In this document: positions 51,292 through 59,664 of the stretch, in pieces
How positions within the stretch are numbered: the stretch's first letter is position 1
How the letters are laid out: every line of letters starts with the position of its first letter
From: DATAVB01 sp036267955
GTDB taxonomy: Bacteria; Actinomycetota; Actinomycetes; Mycobacteriales; QHCD01
Assembly: GCA_036267955.1 (NCBI GenBank)
Contig: DATAVB010000147.1
Coordinates: 1-64,000, forward strand
DNA length: 64,000 bases
Direction of reading: 5' to 3'
Program-made: the position numbers and the translations under genes
Notes under the pieces: generated by a model
Told to the model about the DNA's origin: nothing
What the model saw: the letters and a program-made list of their open reading frames with translations, nothing else
Databases searched by the model: none

Positions 51292-52344
51292 ATGGAACAG
51301 AAGACAGCCGTCGTCGTCGGCGCCAACGGTGTCATCGGCCGCAATCTCATCGAACATCTCGCGACGCTTGACGACTGGAGCATCGTCGGGCTGTCCCGCC
51401 GTGGCGGCGAGTCGGAGGGTCGGATCACCTATCTGGCCGTCGATCTGCTCGACCCGGCGGACAGCCACGAGAAATTGCGGACACTGACGGAGGCCACGCA
51501 TATCTTCTACGCCGCCTACCAGGAGCGGCCGACCTGGGCCGAGTTGGTGCCGCCCAACCTGGCGATGTTGACCAATGTCGTGGAGGCGATCGAGCCGGTC
51601 GCCTCAGGGCTGCGGCACATCAGTCTCATGCAGGGCTACAAGGTCTACGGCGCGCACCTCGGACCGTTCAAGACGCCAGCCCGGGAAAGCGACGCCGGGC
51701 ACATGCCGCCGGAGTTCAATGTCGACCAGCAGCGCTATCTGGAGGAACGGCAGCGCGGCAAGGCCTGGACCTGGTCGGCCATCCGACCGTCCGTCGTGTG
51801 TGGATTCGCGCTCGGCAATCCGATGAATCTGGCGATGGTGATCGCGCTGTACGCCTCGATGTCCAAGGAACTCGGGCTGCCGCTGCGGTTCCCGGGCAAG
51901 CCCGGGGCGTACGACTCACTGCTCGAGATGACCGACGCCGGCCTGCTGGCCCGGGCCACAGTATGGGCCGCCACCAATAAGAATTGCGCCAATCAGGCAT
52001 TCAACATCAACAACGGCGACCTTTTCCGGTGGAGCGAACTGTGGCCGAAGATCGCCGAATTCTTCGATCTCGAGATCGCGCCGCCGCTGCCGATGTCGCT
52101 GACCGACGTGATGGCCGACAAGCAGGAACTCTGGGACACGATGACCATCGAGCACGGCCTGGAGAAGCATTCGTACGAGGAGGTCTCGTCGTGGCCGTTC
52201 GGCGATTTCGTGTTCTCCTGGGATTACGACATGTTCGCCGACGGCAGCAAGGCACGCCGGTTGGGATTCCATGAATTCGTCGACACCGAGCGCATGTTTC
52301 TCGACATCTTCGCCGACCTGCGCCGGCGCCGGATCATCCCATAA
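51292..52344 (+). CDS. PRISE-type SDR (progesterone 5-beta-reductase/iridoid synthase-like)
   Basis: 350 residues, extended/atypical SDR. The cofactor loop is VVGANGVIGRNLIEHL (about 8-23), and the modified catalytic motif is MQGYKVYG (about 117) with Tyr and Lys. FFYAAYQ-type and NFYYLQED-like counterparts read IFYAAYQERPTWAE and FNVDQQRYLEER, and WSAIRPSVVCGFA is near 170. These enzymes reduce activated C=C bonds (1,4-reduction of enones) with NADPH. The ATG at 51292 is preferred over 51232, which would cover the LysR box. It converges on the frameshifted membrane protein gene. Confidence 0.87.
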   Translation: MEQKTAVVVGANGVIGRNLIEHLATLDDWSIVGLSRRGGESEGRITYLAVDLLDPADSHEKLRTLTEATHIFYAAYQERPTWAELVPPNLAMLTNVVEAIEPVASGLRHISLMQGYKVYGAHLGPFKTPARESDAGHMPPEFNVDQQRYLEERQRGKAWTWSAIRPSVVCGFALGNPMNLAMVIALYASMSKELGLPLRFPGKPGAYDSLLEMTDAGLLARATVWAATNKNCANQAFNINNGDLFRWSELWPKIAEFFDLEIAPPLPMSLTDVMADKQELWDTMTIEHGLEKHSYEEVSSWPFGDFVFSWDYDMFADGSKARRLGFHEFVDTERMFLDIFADLRRRRIIP

Positions 52345-52365
52345 TGCCCCGGAGAGCAAGGCGGA

Positions 52366-52919
52366 TCAGGCCCGCTCAGGTCTCGGCCGCAGGGTGTAGC
52401 TGAGCGAGACGACGAAGTCGATCGCCAGACCGCGCTCCAGAGACCGATCGTGTCGGTCAGCGCCTCCGCCCGATGCCAGTCGCCGACGAGCAGCGAGGCG
52501 AGCAGCAGGAGCGCGCAGCCGACCGTCCAGGCCAACGCGTGCCGGTACCACCCGGCTCGCTCAGCGCGCGCGTGGGCGACTCCGCGCTTCGGCCGCCGTT
52601 CCGGCTTCGGCCCGCCGGCAAGCCGGTAGGCAACCTGCCGGTCGGCCCAGGCGATCATCCGGTGTCCGCCCGCGACACTGACGCCGATGTAGATCGCCGC
52701 AAGGGCGTGGGCGGGCGACGCGTCGCCACCCCGCCGCAAATCGACAATCGTGGCCACCAGCAGCACCACGTCGACCAGCGGCACGCACACCAGCAGTGCC
52801 GTGGAAACCCGGCGCAGCCGCAGCCCGTACCGCGCCAGCAGCGCAAGCGCCAGCAGCACCCAGAACGCCACCTCGCAGGCGGCCACGAAGGCAACAAGCA
52901 CTGTCCACTCCTTTTTCAT
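52366..52919 (-). pseudogene. Frameshifted small integral membrane protein gene
   Basis: The frame from the ATG at 52919 encodes a membrane protein (MKKEWTVLVAFVAACEVAFW start, spans near 6-30, 38-58, 68-85 and 130-146). At 52425-52430 the frame runs into unrelated sequence and would continue to 52224 inside the neighbouring gene. The natural C-terminus, LAIDFVVSLSYTLRPRPE, is in the next frame and ends at 52366. Loss of one C in GTC(C)TGG on the coding strand explains this. It is either a real single-base deletion or a sequencing error. The intact product would be about 183 residues. Function unknown; the divergent TetR gene is its likely regulator. Confidence 0.75.
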
Positions 52920-52960
52920 ACGATCGTGTCATAAACGAGATAACACGGTCGTGCTATAAA
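52920..52960. promoter_or_regulatory. TetR operator region between the membrane protein and tetR
   Basis: ATAACACGGTCGTGCTAT (52940-52957) is a near-perfect 18-base palindrome. The word TCGTGNNATAAA occurs at 52924-52935 and again at 52949-52960, 25 bases apart. The arms 52920-52929 and 52943-52952 are also complementary with one mismatch. The whole 46-base divergent region is operator-like and would let the TetR protein control both genes. Confidence 0.65.
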
Positions 52961-52965
52961 GGTTC

Positions 52966-53556
52966 ATGCCGAAGATCGTCGACCACGAGGTCCGCCGGCG
53001 TGAGCTCGCGGAAGCTCTGTGGCGAGTGGTGGTGCGCGACGGGATCGACCATGTGTCGGTCCGGAGCGTCGCCGCCGAGGCCGGCTGGTCCCCGGGTGCA
53101 TTGCGGCACTATTTCGACAGCCAGGATCAGCTGCTGCTCTTCGCCATGGATTCGGCGGCCGACGCGATGCGCCGGCGGATCGCCGCCCTCCCCCAAGACG
53201 GCAGCTGGCGCGACCAGGCGCTGGCGACCCTGCACCAGATGCTCCCGCTGGATGCCGAGCGCCGCGCCGAAACGGCGGCGTGGTTCGCGTTCAGCGCCCG
53301 CGCCCAGGCCGATCCGGCGCTTCGTCAGCGGCGCGGCGTGCTGCACGACGAGCTGCGCGCCGGCGTCGTCAAGGTGCTCGGCGACCTCGCCGAACTCGGC
53401 GTCGTCCGCTCCGACCTCGACGTGCCGGCCGAGGCTGACCGGCTACATGCCCTGCTGGACGGGCTCTGCCTGCACGCGCTGACCCGACCGCGGCAGCTCA
53501 CCGCCGACCGCATGCGGGCCGCGGTGGCGTCCCACCTGGAAAGTCTCGCCCCCTGA
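52966..53556 (+). CDS. TetR-family transcriptional regulator (BetI-like)
   Basis: 196 residues. The helix-turn-helix is VSVRSVAAEAGWSPGALRHYFDSQDQLL (about 30-57). The C-terminal ligand domain resembles the BetI/TetR_C_6 group (AETAAWFAFSARAQADPALRQ near 104). It is divergent from the frameshifted membrane protein with a palindromic operator directly between them. AAAGG precedes the ATG at 6 bases. Confidence 0.9.
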   Translation: MPKIVDHEVRRRELAEALWRVVVRDGIDHVSVRSVAAEAGWSPGALRHYFDSQDQLLLFAMDSAADAMRRRIAALPQDGSWRDQALATLHQMLPLDAERRAETAAWFAFSARAQADPALRQRRGVLHDELRAGVVKVLGDLAELGVVRSDLDVPAEADRLHALLDGLCLHALTRPRQLTADRMRAAVASHLESLAP

Positions 53557-53749
53557 CCAGGGACCACTGGATCAGCTGCCCGATTTCGGCCACTTTCGCG
53601 CGTTGTCGAGGCCGATTGCGAAATAGTTTCTCGTCTGAGGGCGGGACATCGGCCGTCGGGGACCGTACGGTGGCCACGGGAAAGCGTATTCCGACTGGCT
53701 GGATCACGAATGTTTCGGCATGTGGTCCGATAGCTGAGGGGTGATCGGC

Positions 53750-54790
53750 ATGGCGACGGTGCCGACAGCGGCTGTACGTCCGGGCAGGGTGACGATCTCG
53801 CAGGTCGCGGCGGCCGCGGGCGTCTCCGTGCCGACCGTCTCCAAGGTGCTCAACGGCCGCGGCGAGGTCGCCGCGGCCACCCGGGACCGGGTCGAGACCA
53901 TCATCCAGCAGTACGGGTACACCCGGCGCAAGCCGGCCACCGCCGCCCCGCCGACCGTGATCGATCTGGTCTTCCACGAGTTGGAGAGCCCGTGGGCGAT
54001 GGAGCTGATCCGCGGCGTGGAAGGACCGGCCCGGGAGCACGGGCTTTCGGTCGTGTTGACCGAGCTGCAGGGTCATCGCCGCCCGGACCGCAGCTGGCTG
54101 GACGCGGTCGCGGCCCGCCGCAGTGCCGGGCTCATCCTCGTCGTCTCCGACCTCAGCCCCCGGCAGCGGGCCCAGCTGGCCGCCCGCCGGCTGCCGTTCG
54201 TGGTCGTCGATCCGGTCGGCGAGCCGGGCACCGACGTGCCCTCGGTCGGGGCCACCAACTGGTCCGGCGGCCTGGCCGCGACCCGGCACCTGGTCGAGAT
54301 GGGCCACCGCAGGATCGGGATGATCGGCGGACCGGCTGACATTCTGTGCAGTCGAGCCCGGATCGACGGCTACCGAGCCGCGCTGGACACCGCCGGCCTG
54401 CCAATCGACAGCGAGCTGATCCGGCACGGTGATTTCCACGTCGAGTCCGGTTACGACCAGGCGGCCGCGCTGCTGTCCCTGCCCCAGCCGCCGACCGCGA
54501 TCTTCGCCGGCAGCGACCTGCAGGCGCTTGGCGTCTACGAGGCGGCACGCACCCACGGTCGCACCATCCCTCGCGACCTCAGCGTCGTCGGCTTCGACGA
54601 CCTGCCGATAGCGCGCTGGACCTCGCCGCCGCTGACCACAGTCCGCCAGCCGCTGGGCGAGATGGCCGCCACCGCGGCCCGGCTGCTGCTGCAGCTCTCC
54701 CGCGGCGAGCAGGTCGCGACCCACCGGTTCGAACTGGCCACCAGCCTGGTCGTACGGGAAAGCACGGCACCCTTGACCGGCGACGGCTGA
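53750..54790 (+). CDS. LacI-family transcriptional regulator
   Basis: 346 residues. The HTH is TISQVAAAAGVSVPTVSKVLNGRGEVAAATRDRV (about 15-48), followed by the hinge and a periplasmic-binding-protein-like effector domain (LVFHELESPWAMELIRGVE near 69, GATNWSGGLAATRHLVEMGHRRIGMIGG near 167-194, AIFAGSDLQALGVYEAA near 255, LSVVGFDDLPIARWTSPPLTT near 284-304). This end motif is typical of xylan- and mannan-type sugar regulators. TGAGGGG precedes the ATG at 53750; a GTG at 53741 is too close to that site. No carbohydrate gene is adjacent, so its targets may be the glycosidase genes elsewhere. Confidence 0.92.
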   Translation: MATVPTAAVRPGRVTISQVAAAAGVSVPTVSKVLNGRGEVAAATRDRVETIIQQYGYTRRKPATAAPPTVIDLVFHELESPWAMELIRGVEGPAREHGLSVVLTELQGHRRPDRSWLDAVAARRSAGLILVVSDLSPRQRAQLAARRLPFVVVDPVGEPGTDVPSVGATNWSGGLAATRHLVEMGHRRIGMIGGPADILCSRARIDGYRAALDTAGLPIDSELIRHGDFHVESGYDQAAALLSLPQPPTAIFAGSDLQALGVYEAARTHGRTIPRDLSVVGFDDLPIARWTSPPLTTVRQPLGEMAATAARLLLQLSRGEQVATHRFELATSLVVRESTAPLTGDG

Positions 54791-54802
54791 TCCGGCAGAC
54801 GA

Positions 54803-55666
54803 TCACGATCCAGCGAGCGCCGGCAGCGGCCGGCGGATCCGCCGGCCGAGCGCTGGAATGACCGCGGCCAGCAGATACTCGGCCGTCGCGACCGCCATGA
54901 TCGCGAAACTCGGCGGGAGTTGCGGCACCACATAGGCGAGCCACAGGCCGATCCACATCGCCGCGACCCCGAGCGCGCCGGCGAGTGGCAGCGCCCGCCA
55001 CGGCCGGTCGGTGAGTCGTTGCGCGGCCGCGGCGGGCGCCGCGAGCAGCCCGAAGAGCAGCAGCGCACCCACCGCCTGGCTCGCCTCGGCCGCGCTGGCC
55101 CCGACGACGCCCAGGAACAGCGGTCCCAGGATCCGTACCGGCACTCCCCTGGCCGCGGCCACGGCCGGGTCGACACTCGCGAACAGCAGCGGCCGGGCGA
55201 TGACCAGCAGGACCGCGATCAGCCCGACCGCGATGAGTGCGGCGGTGCGCGCCGCGCCGGCACTGATGCCGAAGATCGAGCCGAACAGCACGTTCACGTT
55301 GGCCGCGCCGTTGCCGGTGCTGCCGCGCGTCGTGTAGAGCGCGAGGAAGAACACGCCGAGACCGAGCACCCAGGCGAACGCGGTGCCGATGACGACGTCG
55401 TCCGCGGTGCCGCGACCGCCGAGCGCCCCCAGCGCGACGCCGACGACGACGGTCGCGGCGAACAGGCCGAGCCGCAGGTCGATCCCCGCCGCCAGGGCAG
55501 CCAGCGCGCCGGCGTAGGCGACGTGCGACAGCGCGTCCCCGGCGAACACCTGACCGCGCAACACGACGAAATACCCGACCAGCCCGGAGAGCAGCGCGAT
55601 CGCGGTTCCGGCGAGGAGGGCGTGTTGCATGAACGGGTGCGCCAGCATGTGCCCCAGCGGGTTCAT
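54803..55666 (-). CDS. Metal ABC transporter permease (ABC-3 family), second permease
   Basis: 287 residues with about eight membrane spans. It starts MNPLGHMLAHPFMQHALLAG, and the ABC-3 signature VVLRGQVFAGDALSHVAYAGALAALA is near 34-59 with the conserved Asp and His. LLFASVDPAVAAARGVPVRIL near 160-180 is the coupling loop shared with its partner. It imports zinc or manganese as part of the ZnuABC-type transporter. Fourth gene of the operon; the ATG overlaps the first permease stop (ATGA). Confidence 0.92.
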   Translation of the reverse strand: MNPLGHMLAHPFMQHALLAGTAIALLSGLVGYFVVLRGQVFAGDALSHVAYAGALAALAAGIDLRLGLFAATVVVGVALGALGGRGTADDVVIGTAFAWVLGLGVFFLALYTTRGSTGNGAANVNVLFGSIFGISAGAARTAALIAVGLIAVLLVIARPLLFASVDPAVAAARGVPVRILGPLFLGVVGASAAEASQAVGALLLFGLLAAPAAAAQRLTDRPWRALPLAGALGVAAMWIGLWLAYVVPQLPPSFAIMAVATAEYLLAAVIPALGRRIRRPLPALAGS

Positions 55667-56565
55667 GCCGGCTCCAGCACGCCGCGGCCGGCCCGGCCCG
55701 GCCGATCGACCGCCGCACGGTAGGCGCTGGCCAGCAGGTACGAGCCGAAAGCGAGCGTGGTCACCCAGAAACCGATCGGGTAGGGCGAGAAGAACGCGAT
55801 GCCCTCGCCCAGCCAGGTGACTGCCAGTGCCACCGCCACGGACGTGAGCAGGCCGGTGACCGGCCGCGCGGTCAGCCTGCTCGCGGTCGCGGCCGGCGCC
55901 ACCAGCAGCGCGAACACCAGCAGGCTGCCGGTGACCTGGCTGGTTCCGGCGGCCGCGATGCCGAGCAACACCAGGAACGCCGCGCCGATGAGCCGGACCG
56001 GCACTCCCCGAGCGGCCGCCACCGCCGGATCGACGCTGGCGAAGAGCAACGGCCGGCCAAGCGCGGCCAGCGCCGCCAGCGCGCCCGCTCCCGCGATCAG
56101 CAGCACGATCACCTGCGTATCGGTCACGCCGGTGATGGTGCCGAAGAGCAGGCTGTTCAGGCCGGAGAGAAATCCCTGATAGAGACTGACGAAGAGGAAT
56201 CCGCAGGCCAGCGCGAAGGCCTGCACCGTACCGATCACCGCCGATTCCTCGCCGTACCCGCCGCTCGGCTGACTATGTTGGTTACGCCCGGACGGGATAG
56301 CGGCGATGATCAGCGCCCCCGCCACACAGAATCCGAAGTAGCCGAAGGCGGCGTTGACGCCGAGCCAGGTCGCGCCGGCCGCGCCCGGAAAGCCGATGAC
56401 GGCGAGGGTGTGGCCGGCGAAGCTCTCCCGGCGCAGCACCATGAAATAGCCGATGACACCGGCCACTACGGCGACGATCGTGCCGGCCCGCAGCGCATTG
56501 AGCATGAAATGGAAGCTGAGCAGCTGCCGTACGTCGTCGATGACATTCCAGCTGAGCCCGGTCAT
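55663..56565 (-). CDS. Metal ABC transporter permease (ABC-3 family), first permease
   Basis: 300 residues. The ABC-3 signature is VLRRESFAGHTLAVIGFPGAAGATW (about 43-67), and LLFASVDPAVAAARGVPVRLIG near 177 repeats the coupling-loop sequence of the other permease, so the two are paralogues and likely form a heterodimer. In this copy the Asp of the GDALSH motif is replaced by His-Thr (GHTLAV), which may affect metal choice. The ATG at 56565 overlaps the ATPase stop (ATGA). Confidence 0.9.
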   Translation of the reverse strand: MTGLSWNVIDDVRQLLSFHFMLNALRAGTIVAVVAGVIGYFMVLRRESFAGHTLAVIGFPGAAGATWLGVNAAFGYFGFCVAGALIIAAIPSGRNQHSQPSGGYGEESAVIGTVQAFALACGFLFVSLYQGFLSGLNSLLFGTITGVTDTQVIVLLIAGAGALAALAALGRPLLFASVDPAVAAARGVPVRLIGAAFLVLLGIAAAGTSQVTGSLLVFALLVAPAATASRLTARPVTGLLTSVAVALAVTWLGEGIAFFSPYPIGFWVTTLAFGSYLLASAYRAAVDRPGRAGRGVLEPA

Positions 56566-57419
56566 CGGCGGTGCTCGGGCGGGCTGTCCGGCTGACCGAC
56601 CACGACCAGCCGGCCGGCCCGGTCGCGCAGGACGTCGATCGGCGTGCCGTAGAGCATCGTGAGGGTTTCGGCGGTGATGACCTCCTCCGGCGAGCCCATG
56701 ACCGCGCCACCGTGCGCGAGATAGATCACCTGGTCCAGCGCCGGGAGGATCGGATTGACATCGTGCGCCACCAGCAGGACGGCGACGTCCCGGGCCTGGC
56801 ACACCGATCGGATAAGTGCGCTCACCGACGCCTGGTTGGTGACGTCGAGACTGTCCAACGGCTCGTCCAGCACCAGCAGGTCGGGATCGCGCACCAGCGC
56901 CTGTGCGATCAGCAACCGCTGCTGCTCGCCGCCGGAGCACTGCCCGATCGGCCGATCCGCGTACGACTCGGCGCCGACCGTGGCGATCACCTCACGGACC
57001 CGGTCGGCGGCGGTGCGGCCGATCCGGCTGAACCGCCGGCCGGTAACCGGTACACCCCAGCGGTCGCCGTCCCAACCGAGCCGGACGATGTCCACCCCGC
57101 GGATGCGGGTCGCCGGGTCGAAGGCGCGTCGCTGCGGCAGATAACCGATCCGCGAATTGTTCCGGCCCGGTCGGCCGCCAAGGACCCGCAACTCGCCCGC
57201 GCTCAGCGGCTGGAGTCCGAGAACGGCCTTGAGCAGCGTCGATTTGCCGACGCCGTTGGGGCCGAGGACAGCGACGAACTCGCCCGCGCGCACGCGCAGG
57301 CTCACGTCCGACCAGACGGTCCGCCCGCCAACCTTGGCCGCGGCTGCGTTCAGCAGCACCACGTCTCGACCCGACTCCGCCACGGAATCTGCCGGCTCGG
57401 TCGTCTGGGCCCGGGTCAC
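56562..57419 (-). CDS. Metal ABC transporter ATP-binding protein (ZnuC-like)
   Basis: 285 residues. Walker A is GPNGVGKST near 53-61, the Q-loop is YLPQRRAFD, the signature is CSGGEQQRLLIAQALV near 160, Walker B is LLVLDEPLDSLD near 180, and the H-loop is VAHDVN near 215. It powers uptake through the two permeases. The GTG at 57419 overlaps the binding-protein stop (GTGA). A C-terminal tail of about 40 residues follows the nucleotide-binding domain. Confidence 0.92.
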   Translation of the reverse strand: MTRAQTTEPADSVAESGRDVVLLNAAAAKVGGRTVWSDVSLRVRAGEFVAVLGPNGVGKSTLLKAVLGLQPLSAGELRVLGGRPGRNNSRIGYLPQRRAFDPATRIRGVDIVRLGWDGDRWGVPVTGRRFSRIGRTAADRVREVIATVGAESYADRPIGQCSGGEQQRLLIAQALVRDPDLLVLDEPLDSLDVTNQASVSALIRSVCQARDVAVLLVAHDVNPILPALDQVIYLAHGGAVMGSPEEVITAETLTMLYGTPIDVLRDRAGRLVVVGQPDSPPEHRR

Positions 57420-58348
57420 TTGCCGGTTGCCTTGTGTAGCGCGCTTTCCAGTGCCTGCAGCTGAGCGGACTGCCAATTCTGGAACGACGCGCCGGCCGGC
57501 GACAGCGTCTCGGTCACGGTGGAGACGGGTATCCCGGCCTTCTTGGCCGCCTGCACCTGGGCGGAGACGTCCGGGGTGGAATTCTGGCTGTTGAAGACGT
57601 AGACCTTGATCTTCTTGCCGCTGATCTGAGCGTCGATGGTGGACTTGTCGGCGGCCGACGGGTCGGTGCCCTCGCTGATCGCCTTGAGGAAACTCGGCGG
57701 TGTCACGAGTTTGAGACCGAGTGCGTCGGACAGCGGCGCGAAGATGCTCTCGCTGGCACCGACCGGGGTACCTGCATATTTGGTCCTGATGTCCTTGATC
57801 AGCGTGTTGTAGGTGGCCAGGCCCTTGGTGTCGAAGGCACTGCGCTGGCCGTCGAAATAGCCCGCATCGGCCGGGTCGGCCTTTTTGAGATCCGCCGTGA
57901 TCGTGTCGGCTACCTTCGCCACGTCGGTCGGTGAGTACCAGCGGTGCGGGTTGCCGCCGTCCGGAATGCCGACGAGCCGGCCCACGTCGAGCACGGTACG
58001 GCCGGAGTCCGGGCTGGCCGCGACGGATTTTGCCGCCCAGGAGTCGTAACCGATTCCGTTCTCCACGAACAGCCTGGCCGAGGCGATGACCCTGCCGTCG
58101 GCCGGTGTCGGCTCGTAGTCATGCGGGTCCGTATTGGGATTGGTGATGATCGACGTCTCTTTCACATGCGAGCCGCCGAGCTGCTGCAGAATGCTCCCCC
58201 AGGCATTGATGCTCGCCGCGACCGTGATCACCTTTCCGCCCGCAGCCACCCGTTTCGAATCGCTCGCGGACGACGACGTGCTGCAGCCCGCCGCGGTGAG
58301 GGCGACAGCGGCGACCGCCGCGGGAACAACGAAAGAACGGCGAAACAT
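57416..58348 (-). CDS. Metal ABC transporter substrate-binding lipoprotein (ZnuA/TroA-like)
   Basis: 310 residues. A lipobox LTAAGCS gives the lipidated Cys22. The TroA fold follows: the first His ligand in NTDPHDYEPT near 76, the second in GNPHRWYSP near 134, a further site near GASESIFAPL near 200, and NSQNSTPDVSAQVQAAKKAG near 255 with the C-terminal acidic ligand. There is no His-rich loop, unlike many ZnuA proteins. It binds zinc (or manganese) outside the membrane. First gene of the four-gene operon; the promoter at 58424-58452 overlaps a palindrome. Confidence 0.9.
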   Translation of the reverse strand: MFRRSFVVPAAVAAVALTAAGCSTSSSASDSKRVAAGGKVITVAASINAWGSILQQLGGSHVKETSIITNPNTDPHDYEPTPADGRVIASARLFVENGIGYDSWAAKSVAASPDSGRTVLDVGRLVGIPDGGNPHRWYSPTDVAKVADTITADLKKADPADAGYFDGQRSAFDTKGLATYNTLIKDIRTKYAGTPVGASESIFAPLSDALGLKLVTPPSFLKAISEGTDPSAADKSTIDAQISGKKIKVYVFNSQNSTPDVSAQVQAAKKAGIPVSTVTETLSPAGASFQNWQSAQLQALESALHKATGK

Positions 58349-58423
58349 CAGGGCTCTCCCACGATCATGAGGAATGGATTAAATAGCCGCGCATCGAGCT
58401 CTCGTAGCGCAGCACCAACGCCA

Positions 58424-58452
58424 GCTAACGTCATAACGGAACCCGTTGTCAA
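58424..58452 (-). promoter_or_regulatory. Promoter with overlapping palindrome upstream of the metal ABC operon
   Basis: On the minus strand TTGACA (58447-58452) is followed after 17 bases by GTTAGC (58424-58429). Between them lies AACGG-GTT-CCGTT (58435-58447), an inverted repeat well placed for a repressor. The Fur/Zur-type regulator encoded at 59665 is the obvious candidate; the sequence differs from the classical Zur box, so this is inference. Confidence 0.6.
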
Positions 58453-58560
58453 TACGAACAAGGCTCGCTCCGGCCTCTATTGACAATCGTTACCGAAACC
58501 GAAAGGGTCGTAACCGACCGCGCTGAGACGTGCTCGGCGCGTTACCAGATGGAGGTACCT

Positions 58561-58953
58561 GTGTCCCTGACCGTCTCCCCCCAGCTGCTCGATGACGCCC
58601 GCCGCGGCTCGGTGTCCGACGACAAGTTCATGGACTGCGTACGCACGTCGCTGCCCTACGCATACGACGTGGTGGCCAGGCTCGCCGCCGACTTCAGCGC
58701 CGGGGGCCGTCCCTTCACCGACAACGAGGTGCCACCGCCGAATGAGGCCGCCCGCGGTCAGCTACTGCGCGCCATGTCGAGCAACGCGATCCGCAGCGCC
58801 ATGGAGCGGCACTTCCACGTGACGCTGGCGTTCCAGAACTGCCACCGGGTGGCGGTGTTCCCGCCCGATGCGGCCGCGACGGCCGAATACCAGGACTTCA
58901 TTTCCCTGGAGAGCCAGGTGCTCAACCAGCGGCCGGAATTCGTCAACTGCTGA
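58561..58953 (+). CDS. SCO5389-family protein
   Basis: 130 residues, similar over its full length to the actinobacterial SCO5389 family: DKFMDCVRTSLPYAYDVVARL (about 21-41), DNEVPPPNEAARGQLLRAMSSNAIRSAMERHF and LAFQNCHRVAVFPPDA. A conserved Cys/His-containing core is evident. The function of the family is not established. The GTG at 58561 follows GGAGG at 4 bases, better than the in-frame ATG at 58480 or 58549. It is divergent from the zinc ABC operon and followed by a strong terminator. Confidence 0.88.
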   Translation: MSLTVSPQLLDDARRGSVSDDKFMDCVRTSLPYAYDVVARLAADFSAGGRPFTDNEVPPPNEAARGQLLRAMSSNAIRSAMERHFHVTLAFQNCHRVAVFPPDAAATAEYQDFISLESQVLNQRPEFVNC

Positions 58954-59262
58954 CTTTCTCCGAAAGGCCGCCCGGTCGCGTCGCGAGGGCGACCGGGCGG
59001 CCTGTCCAACGCGCCGCTGAAAGATCGTCACCCTGCCGTCGCGTTTGTCCTGTGTGTCGCGTTTGTCGGTGGCGAAGGTGGCCTTGGAGGGCGGAACGCG
59101 CCGGCGCCGGCGGGCGTGCGACCATGAAGCTCCGCGCCGGACGTGACCCACGTCGGCGCGATCGGGCATGGCGCGCCAGGCAACCTCGGCCACCGGGTGT
59201 AGCTGAGTAAACTGCTACCGTTACCGTGCCCGATAGGCGCACCGACCTAGAGCAGGAGTCCG
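58954..59262. other. Intergenic region, 309 bases
   Basis: It contains the terminator of the SCO5389-family gene (58966-59002), a pair of 12-base direct repeats GTCGCGTTTGTC at 59038-59049 and 59056-59067, a CGTTACC word at 59219-59225, and the leader of the HU gene with GGAG before its ATG. Open frames on the minus strand here look spurious. Confidence 0.65.
58966..59002 (+). terminator. Perfect 14-bp hairpin after the SCO5389-family gene
   Basis: GGCCGCCCGGTCGC (58966-58979) and its exact complement (58989-59002) with a 9-base loop, 12 bases beyond the stop codon. A strong GC stem followed by TGT. Confidence 0.8.
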
Positions 59263-59538
59263 ATGAACCGTCAGCAACTCATCACCGATGTGGCCCAGCG
59301 GGCCGAGGTCCCGGCCGGCCAGGTGGCCCAGGTGCTCGACGCCATCAGGGACAGCATCGCCGCCGCCGTAAGCGAGGGTGACAAGGTCACCGTCCCCGGC
59401 TTCGTGACCGTCGAACGTGGCCACCGCGCCGCCCGCACCGGCCGTAACCCGCAGACCGGCGAGGCCATCCAAATCGCCGCCGCGTACACGGTCAAGATCA
59501 GCGCCGGCTCGACGCTGAAGAGCGCGGTCAAGCAGTAG
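59263..59538 (+). CDS. HU-family histone-like DNA-binding protein
   Basis: 91 residues, a minimal HU without the lysine-rich C-terminal tail of mycobacterial HupB. The fold elements MNRQQLITDVAQRAEVPAGQVAQVLDA, GDKVTVPGFVTVERGHRAARTGRNPQTGE (with the DNA-intercalating arm NPQTG) and AAYTVKISAGSTLKSAVKQ are clear. It bends and compacts DNA. GGAG precedes the ATG. A perfect hairpin follows. The CGTTACC words before and after the gene link it to the zinc block. Confidence 0.93.
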   Translation: MNRQQLITDVAQRAEVPAGQVAQVLDAIRDSIAAAVSEGDKVTVPGFVTVERGHRAARTGRNPQTGEAIQIAAAYTVKISAGSTLKSAVKQ

Positions 59539-59558
59539 CTGCTTCCGTTACCGTTACC

Positions 59559-59591
59559 AGAAGGGCTCGCCGAAATCCGGCGAGCCCTTCT
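59559..59591 (+). terminator. Perfect 14-bp hairpin terminator of the HU gene
   Basis: AGAAGGGCTCGCCG (59559-59572) and its exact complement (59578-59591) around AAATC, 20 bases beyond the HU stop. A classic short-loop terminator stem. Confidence 0.85.
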
Positions 59592-59664
59592 ACCATTGGA
59601 TAGTCACGGCACCGCGATTTTCGACAACCGGTCCGCGGACTCCCCGGATGCTAAAGTGAAACGC

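Noticed and set aside
54803..58348. Manganese-specific or iron-specific uptake
   Set aside because: The adjacent regulator resembles Zur and no Mn- or Fe-specific feature was seen; zinc is the better guess, although the substrate-binding protein lacks the His-rich loop.
58762..59193. Minus-strand frame over the SCO5389 terminator
   Set aside because: Crosses a strong hairpin and lacks family features.
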